This document shows, piece after piece, positions 1 to 4,969 of a DNA stretch of 7,619 nt. Source of the DNA: Actinomycetales bacterium UBA1383 (GTDB lineage Bacteria; Actinomycetota; Actinomycetes; Actinomycetales; Actinomycetaceae); NCBI GenBank assembly GCA_002305415.1, contig DBQX01000011.1, forward strand, positions 1-7,619. Direction: 5' to 3'. The position numbers were made by a program, and so were the translations under genes. The notes under the pieces were generated by a model that worked only from the letters and a program-made list of their open reading frames with translations, had not been told where the DNA came from and ran no database searches. Position 1 is the first letter of the stretch, and each line of letters begins with the position of its first letter.

Positions 1-328
1 CGGCGGCCGGGGCGGCGGGCACGTCGACGGGCACGGGCGCCGCAGCGTCGTCCTGCGCCACCAGCCACAGCCCCGCGACGATGATGTGCTGGCAGGTCTC
101 GGTGGCGGAACACGTGCAGGTCGCCTGGGTGGGGCCGGCGGGCGTGAGCGTGACCTGCCGCGCGCCGACGGCGAGGGTCACCGCCTCCTCGTCCTCGGCG
201 AGCACGCGGACCGGCAGGTTCGCCAGGTCCTTCCGCGCGCGGCGGAGCATCCCCCGGCTGGCGAGCACGATCCACGCCTCGTCGTCGTAGCGCCGCAGGA
301 CCGCGACGACGGCGGCCCGCACGCTCAC
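1..328 (-). CDS. SWIM zinc-finger protein, N-terminal part (cut by window edge)
   Basis: Translating from the GTG at 328-326 gives 109 codons, open to the left edge, so the C-terminal part is missing. Residues 1-66 begin MSVRAAVVAVLRRYDDEAWI, with little similarity I can name. Residues 71-81 read CTCSATETCQH, a canonical SWIM zinc-binding pattern C-x-C-x5-C-x-H (C71, C73, C79, H81), followed by a hydrophobic helix (IIVAGLWLV) as in known SWIM domains. After residue 91 the sequence becomes Ala/Pro/Val-rich, probably a linker. SWIM domains bind DNA or proteins in several families, so a recognition role is inferred. The GTG overlaps the TGA of the VWA gene as GTGA, and a GAGGTGA ribosome site sits four bases upstream, which supports this start. 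E. coli YehQ, a SWIM protein beside a VWA gene, is the likely counterpart from memory. Confidence 0.88.
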   Translation of the reverse strand, partial: MSVRAAVVAVLRRYDDEAWIVLASRGMLRRARKDLANLPVRVLAEDEEAVTLAVGARQVTLTPAGPTQATCTCSATETCQHIIVAGLWLVAQDDAAAPVPVDVPAAPAA

Positions 329-1482
329 GACGTCACCTCGACCAGCCACTGGGCGAGCGCCCCCGGGGTGAGGGCGGCGATGTCCATGCCCAGGTCCGCG
401 AGCCGGCCGGCCATGCGGCGGTCGTAGGACGGGTCGGCGTCGCCGTCGAGGGCGGCGAGCCCGATCATCCGGACGCGGGCCTCGGCGAGGGCCTTCACCG
501 CGGCGACCAGGTCGCTGGGCGGGCCGCCCTCGCAGAAGTCGGTGACCAGCACGAACACCGTCCGGTGGGGGTTCTCGACGAGCTGGTGGCAGTACCGCAC
601 GGCCTGCGCGATGTCCGTGCCGCCGCCCAGCTGGACGGCGAGCAGCACGGACACAGGGTCGTCGGCGCGGTCGGAAAGGTCCACGACGGCGGTGTCGAAG
701 ACCACGAGCCGCACCCGGTAGGACGGCAGCCCGGTGAGGATCCCCGCCATCACCGCGGCGTGGATCACGGACCCCACCATGGAGCCGCTCTGGTCCACGC
801 ACACGATCACGTCCCAGGGCAGCCGCCGCGCGTTCCGCTCGAAGAAGCGCGCCTCCTCGAGGACGAGCTGGCCCCGGGCGGCGTCCCAGTGCTTCAGGTT
901 GCGCCGGATCGTGCCCCGCGGGTCGAAGTTCGCGGCGATCGGCACGGGCGAGTGCCGGTTCTGGCTCAGCCGCCCGGACATCGCGGCCCGCACCTCCGCG
1001 GAGAGCCTCCGGGTGAGTTCCGCGACGACCTGCGCGATCACCCGCCGCGCGACGGGCAGCACCGCGGGACTGAGGTGCTCCTTGAGGGTGAGCAAAGTCC
1101 TCAGCAGGTCCTCGTTGGGTTCGAGCCGGTCCAGGGTCTGCGGGTCCGTGACGAGTTCGGTCAGGCCGTACCGGTCCAGGGCGTGCTTCTCGATCACCTC
1201 CACGGTCTCCCGGGGGAACAGCTGCCGTACCTCGCCCAGCCAGGTGAGCAGCGCCGGCGTCGACGCCCCGGACCCGCCCCCGCCGCCCGCTGTCCCGGTC
1301 CCGCCACCGCTGCCGCCGCCGTCCGTGCCGCCGTGCTCGCGGGTGCCGCGGCCGGCGTACTCCCGCCCGTAGAGGAAGTCGAGGGCGGCGTCGAGGCGCT
1401 GGAACCGCTCCCCGGTGCCCGCGGGGAGCTGCTCCTGGGCGTAGCGGCCGAGGACGAGGCGCCAGCGTTCCGCGGTGCTCAT
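325..1482 (-). CDS. VWA (von Willebrand factor A) domain protein with intact MIDAS
   Basis: This is a 385-residue protein beginning MSTAERWRLVLGRYAQEQL. Residues 1-50 are helical; residues 51-73 form a Gly/Ser/Thr-rich linker; residues 75-225 are mostly helical and include the segment NFDPRGTIRRNLKHWD (185-200). The VWA domain fills roughly residues 222-385. Its metal-ion-dependent adhesion site is complete: D230-x-S232-x-S234 (VDQSGSM), T289 in GGGTD, and D315 in VTDF. No signal peptide or membrane segment is seen, so it is probably cytoplasmic. VWA proteins next to MoxR ATPases usually serve as adaptor or substrate-recognition partners that bind Mg2+ and couple the ATPase ring to its target. 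The length is close to what I recall for E. coli YehP. The frame is open upstream to 1923, but that stretch lies inside the DUF5682 gene; the ATG at 1482 overlaps the DUF5682 stop as ATGA and the protein sequence becomes ordinary only from there. Purine-rich GGAG (1497-1500) and GGGG (1488-1491) lie upstream. Confidence 0.94.
   Translation of the reverse strand: MSTAERWRLVLGRYAQEQLPAGTGERFQRLDAALDFLYGREYAGRGTREHGGTDGGGSGGGTGTAGGGGGSGASTPALLTWLGEVRQLFPRETVEVIEKHALDRYGLTELVTDPQTLDRLEPNEDLLRTLLTLKEHLSPAVLPVARRVIAQVVAELTRRLSAEVRAAMSGRLSQNRHSPVPIAANFDPRGTIRRNLKHWDAARGQLVLEEARFFERNARRLPWDVIVCVDQSGSMVGSVIHAAVMAGILTGLPSYRVRLVVFDTAVVDLSDRADDPVSVLLAVQLGGGTDIAQAVRYCHQLVENPHRTVFVLVTDFCEGGPPSDLVAAVKALAEARVRMIGLAALDGDADPSYDRRMAGRLADLGMDIAALTPGALAQWLVEVTS
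333..339 (-). promoter_or_regulatory. Ribosome binding site for the SWIM gene
   Basis: On the minus strand the sequence GAGGTGA lies four bases before the GTG start at 328-326, inside the last codons of the VWA gene. It is the clearest Shine-Dalgarno match at any of the downstream junctions and decides in favour of the GTG start. Confidence 0.6.
1267..1332 (-). repeat. Gly/Ser/Thr-rich linker coding tract in the VWA gene
   Basis: This tract encodes residues 51-72 of the VWA protein, almost entirely Gly with some Ser, Thr, Ala and one Asp. On the plus strand it appears as repeated ccg/ccc triplets. It is a flexible linker between an N-terminal helical piece and the rest of the protein, and is prone to length change by slippage. 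Confidence 0.7.
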
Positions 1483-3887
1483 GCGCGCCCCGCCCACTCC
1501 GCGAGTCCGTCCTCGGCCAGCAGCGTGCCCACCGCGGCCGAGACGGCGAGGTGCCGCCGCATCGTCTCCTCGTCCAGGGCCCGCGCGACCAGCGGCCCGA
1601 GGTCCGCCAGCCCGAGCCCGGCCGCGACCTGCCGCGCCACCCGGTCCGTCTCCGCCGGGGTGAGGACGGCGAACGCGAGGCGCAGCTCGGGCAGGTGGGC
1701 GATGAACGCCTGCTCGTCCCACTCGGCGAGGTGGGCGTCGATGGCGCTCGTCACCGCGTCCTCCTGCCAGGCGGCCTCGCGGGCGGTGGCGAGGAGTCCG
1801 CGGGTGAAGGCGACGGCGTCGGCCGGGGCGACGGCGCCACCCAGGTGGCCGCCCACCGCGCGCCCGAGCGCGGCGGGGTCGATCCGCCCGGCCGCGTAGG
1901 CCAGCCCGGTCGCGGCCCCGCACACGACCGGCGCGGCGGCGGCCCCCGCGAGGGACTCGACGACCGCCCAGTACAGCGCGGCGTCCAGCTCCGCCCCCGT
2001 CTCGCTCGCGAGCAACTCCCGCAGCGAGGAGAGCGCGGTCACCACCCCGTCCGGCTCAGCCGCGTTCCCCGCGTCCCGGCCCAGGTAGATGGCCCGCTCG
2101 TAGGCCGTGCGGAGCAGTCCCGGGAGTTCTGTGAGGCGGCGCGCCTCGAGCGGCTCGCGCGCCTCGAGGAGCAGCGCGAGGCGGACGGCCGCCCCGGCGA
2201 CGGAGGCGAAGTCGACGTCGTCGGCGAGCGCCGCGCGTGCCACCTCGAGCGCGGCGGCCGCGTGCTCGTGCCGGCCGACGAGGCAGGCCCGCGCCACGAG
2301 CGCGACGGCGGCGCCCGCCACGCGATGGTCGCCGGAGCTCGCGAAGTGCTCCATGACGGCGGTGAGCTTCGTGTCCACCGCCTCGTCCAGGGTGGAGCCG
2401 AGCACGGACGCCTCCACCAGCTCGGCCTCGGTGGCCGGGGTCCAGGCGTAGTCCCAGCGTTCCTGGAGGCGGGAGAGCCCGAAGCCGCTGACGAAGTCCG
2501 GCCCGGCGGTGCGGGTGGCGAACGGGACGCCGAGGAGCGCGAGGCCGTGCAGCAGCTGGCTGGTGGCGCGGTGGTCGGCGCTGCGGTAGAGGTCGAGGTT
2601 GGTGGTGCGCGGGAGGGTGTCCAGGGTCTTGAGCCGCGCCGCGGCGAGCCGACGCAGCGTGTCCTGGACCAGCGGCGGCGTCCCTGCGCCCGGCGGCACG
2701 CTCCCGACGGCGTCGCCCGTGAGCACCCGGCGGGCGACGGCGCGGACGAGCGCGCCCTCGGTGTCGGCGTCGCCCTTCACGAAGCAGGAGGTGACGGCGT
2801 CGAGCAGGTCGCTGCGCAGGGCGCCGCGGTGCCCGCGGAGGTCCGCGAGGCGGAGGACGTGCTCGTACGCCGCGGCGACCGCCGGGGTGGGGACCTGGAG
2901 GCCGTGGCGACGCCGCAGCGTCCGCGCGATCTCGAGGAGCACGTCGAGGGCCGCGGCGTTGCGGGCGCGGGGGCTGGACGCGCGGTCCCGGGTCCAGAGG
3001 CGCTGGTACCAGCCGGGCGCGGTCATCCCGGCCTGGTAACCGTTCAGCGCCTCGAGGCGCTCGAGGCTGAAGCGGATCAGGGCGTTGCCGCCGTCGCCGC
3101 GGCCGAGGCGGAAGGTGGGCCGCGGCGGCGGGTCGGCGAGCAGGTCGGGCAGGGCGACGGCGTGGAAACCCCCGACGACCACCAGCACGGGTCCCGCTCC
3201 TTCACGACGGTCGGCGAGGGCGCGGCGGATGTGCCAGGCCATCTCGGCCTCGCGGGCGGTGGTGCCGTCCCCTTGCAGCTCGGCGGCGGGGCGGTCCGCG
3301 CGCGCGAGCACGCAGTAGGCGGTGAGGCGGGCGATGTGCTCGGGGAGGTCCCACTCCCCGGATTCGATGAGGTGTTCCCACAGGTCCTCGTGGTCGTGGC
3401 ACCCGAGCCGGGCGGCGAGGCGGGCGAGCGCCCGGCTGTGGACGAAGCTGCGCTCGTCCTGCAGGAAGACCTGGCCGGGCCGGCCCGCGGCGTGCTCCGC
3501 CATGGCCTGCTCCGCCAGCTCCAGGTCGATGAAGCGCGCCGGGATGCCGCGCGTCACCGCCTCCCGCAGCGCCACGAGCTCCGGGGAGTACTCCGCCATG
3601 GGGTAGTACGAGCCCACGCGGAGCGTGGACCCGTCCTGCCGCCGGTGGGCGGCCCAGCTGTAGACGGCGAGGGGCGGGACGGCTTCCGGGTGGGCAAGCA
3701 GCGGGACGAGTTCCGTGAACTGCCGGGGCCCCTCGACGAGCACCACGGACGGGGCGTGTGCGGCGCACGCGGCGCGGACGGCCCGCGCGCAAGCGGGGCT
3801 GTGGTGCCGGATCCCGACGATGACGAGTTCGTCCGTCACCATCCGTGCGGCCAGCTCGCGGACCGCGGCGCCGTCCCAGTCGGTCAT
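1479..3887 (-). CDS. DUF5682 family protein (YehM-like), possible TIKI/TraB-like enzyme
   Basis: This is an 802-residue protein without signal peptide or transmembrane helix. The N-terminal third has alternating strands and helices with notable motifs: VGIRHHSPACA at 24-34 (G25, H28, H29, P31), VVLVEGP at 48-54 (E52), ARFIDLE at 117-123, and VLVVVGGFHA at 234-243 (H242). About residues 330-802 are Ala/Leu-rich and helical, probably a repeat scaffold. I assign it to DUF5682 from these motifs and from its place between a MoxR ATPase and a VWA gene, as with E. coli YehM. The motif set and spacing resemble the TIKI/TraB/EreA/ChaN superfamily, which would make the N-terminus a metal-dependent hydrolase-like domain; that is inference. 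The ATG shares one base with the MoxR stop (TGATG) and has no evident Shine-Dalgarno sequence upstream, so translation probably reinitiates after MoxR. The stop overlaps the VWA start by four bases. The biochemical role is unknown to me. Confidence 0.87.
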   Translation of the reverse strand: MTDWDGAAVRELAARMVTDELVIVGIRHHSPACARAVRAACAAHAPSVVLVEGPRQFTELVPLLAHPEAVPPLAVYSWAAHRRQDGSTLRVGSYYPMAEYSPELVALREAVTRGIPARFIDLELAEQAMAEHAAGRPGQVFLQDERSFVHSRALARLAARLGCHDHEDLWEHLIESGEWDLPEHIARLTAYCVLARADRPAAELQGDGTTAREAEMAWHIRRALADRREGAGPVLVVVGGFHAVALPDLLADPPPRPTFRLGRGDGGNALIRFSLERLEALNGYQAGMTAPGWYQRLWTRDRASSPRARNAAALDVLLEIARTLRRRHGLQVPTPAVAAAYEHVLRLADLRGHRGALRSDLLDAVTSCFVKGDADTEGALVRAVARRVLTGDAVGSVPPGAGTPPLVQDTLRRLAAARLKTLDTLPRTTNLDLYRSADHRATSQLLHGLALLGVPFATRTAGPDFVSGFGLSRLQERWDYAWTPATEAELVEASVLGSTLDEAVDTKLTAVMEHFASSGDHRVAGAAVALVARACLVGRHEHAAAALEVARAALADDVDFASVAGAAVRLALLLEAREPLEARRLTELPGLLRTAYERAIYLGRDAGNAAEPDGVVTALSSLRELLASETGAELDAALYWAVVESLAGAAAAPVVCGAATGLAYAAGRIDPAALGRAVGGHLGGAVAPADAVAFTRGLLATAREAAWQEDAVTSAIDAHLAEWDEQAFIAHLPELRLAFAVLTPAETDRVARQVAAGLGLADLGPLVARALDEETMRRHLAVSAAVGTLLAEDGLAEWAGRA

Positions 3888-4969
3888 CAGCGGTCGAGTT
3901 CGCGGCGGGCGTCCTGCACCCGGCGCCAGCGCTCGTCATTCTTCGCGCGCTTCGCGACGACGACGTCGAAGTAGTGCCGGAGCTTCTTGCCGTCATCGGG
4001 GTTGTCCTTGAGGACCGTCCCGATGAGCTGGCGCGCGATGTGCTCCCCGCCGACGGCCCCGGAGCCGAGGTAGTGCGCGTCGAGGGTGGCGGCGTACCCC
4101 ACGGCCACCGCCTCGGCGGAGCTCATCACCGCGGACGGCTTCTCCACCGCGGTGCCCTCGGCGGTGACGCCGTCCCGGAGGTCGCCGAACGCGGTGACGA
4201 GGAGGTCCACGACGTCGTCGCCCATCCGGGCGGGCACGTTCGCCTCGGCGAGCAGCGCGGCGGTCTGCTCCTTGACCAACCGCGCCTCCATGCGCCGGTC
4301 CCGGATGGGGCGGACGGTCTCGAAGTTGAAGCGGCGCTTCAACGCGCTGGACATCTCGTGGACGCCACGGTCGCGGAGGTTGGCGGTGGCGAGCACGTTG
4401 AAGCCGGGGGCCGCGAAGACGGTGGCGTCGGCGTCGGCCAGTTCGGGGACGTGCAGCACCTTGTCGCTGAGGATGCCGATGAGCACGTCCTGGATCTCCG
4501 GCTGGACGCGGGTGACCTCCTCGAAGCGGCACACCAGCCCCGATTCCAGCGCCTCGTACACCGGTCCGCGCACCAGCGCCCGGCGGGTGGGGCCCTCGGC
4601 GAGGAGGAGGGCGTAGTTCCAGGAGTAGGTGATCTGGTCCGCGGTGGTGCCGGAGGTGCCCTGGATCGTGCAGAGGGACGTTCCGGAGATCGCCGCGGCG
4701 AGCAGCTCCGAGAGCATCGACTTCGCGGTGCCGGGTTCCCCCACGAGCAGCAGGCCGCGGTTGCTCATGAGCGTGACGATGCAGCGGTCGATCAGGGGGT
4801 CGTCGCCGTAGAACTTGCGGCTGACGTGAAGCTTCGCGTCACCCAGGACGAAGGCGCGGACGGCCCGGGGCGAGAGCCGCCAGCCCTCGGGGCGCGGCGC
4901 GGTGTCCACGGCCGCGAGGGCGGCAAGTTCCGCGGCGAAGGTCTGCTCGGCGGGGGCACGCAGCATCAT
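3887..4969 (-). CDS. MoxR-class AAA+ ATPase (YehL-like)
   Basis: This is a 360-residue AAA+ ATPase, a typical length for the MoxR class. Walker A is GEPGTAKS at 77-84 (K83, S84). Walker B aligns at VCRFEEVTR (146-154), with catalytic-position E151 but Glu at 150 where Asp is usual. Sensor 1 is ATAN with N197, and the arginine-finger region is ALKRRF (R212, R213). The C-terminal lid covers about residues 225-360; the segment near 281-287 (VMSSAEA) sits where MoxR proteins often have a sensor-2 Arg, and none is seen there. MoxR ATPases form hexameric rings that remodel or load cofactors into partner proteins, usually with a VWA protein; one is encoded two genes downstream. The first ATG (4969) overlaps the DUF4132 stop as ATGA; the adjacent second ATG (4966) would also work, giving TGATG. 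A purine-rich site at 4979-4991 precedes both. Confidence 0.95.
   Translation of the reverse strand: MMLRAPAEQTFAAELAALAAVDTAPRPEGWRLSPRAVRAFVLGDAKLHVSRKFYGDDPLIDRCIVTLMSNRGLLLVGEPGTAKSMLSELLAAAISGTSLCTIQGTSGTTADQITYSWNYALLLAEGPTRRALVRGPVYEALESGLVCRFEEVTRVQPEIQDVLIGILSDKVLHVPELADADATVFAAPGFNVLATANLRDRGVHEMSSALKRRFNFETVRPIRDRRMEARLVKEQTAALLAEANVPARMGDDVVDLLVTAFGDLRDGVTAEGTAVEKPSAVMSSAEAVAVGYAATLDAHYLGSGAVGGEHIARQLIGTVLKDNPDDGKKLRHYFDVVVAKRAKNDERWRRVQDARRELDR

Noticed and set aside
565..1899. Plus-strand open frame of about 444 codons opposite the VWA gene
   Set aside because: The composition is low-complexity, and it has no domain or ribosome site. The minus strand encodes a clear VWA domain with a full MIDAS motif over the same bases.
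1483..1923. N-terminal extension of the VWA protein by 147 codons
   Set aside because: The extension overlaps the DUF5682 coding sequence in another frame and translates to Arg/Gly/Pro-rich shadow sequence. The ATG at 1482 gives an ATGA junction and a family-typical length.
1551..3974. An open frame of about 807 codons on the plus strand
   Set aside because: It lies antisense to the DUF5682 gene and runs into the MoxR gene. Its translation is Arg/Gly/Glu/Val-rich with no recognisable domain. Long antisense frames are expected in such GC-rich DNA because stop codons are rare.
3202..3996. Second minus-strand open frame within the DUF5682 and MoxR genes
   Set aside because: It is Arg/Pro-rich, has no domains, and overlaps two well-supported genes in a different frame.
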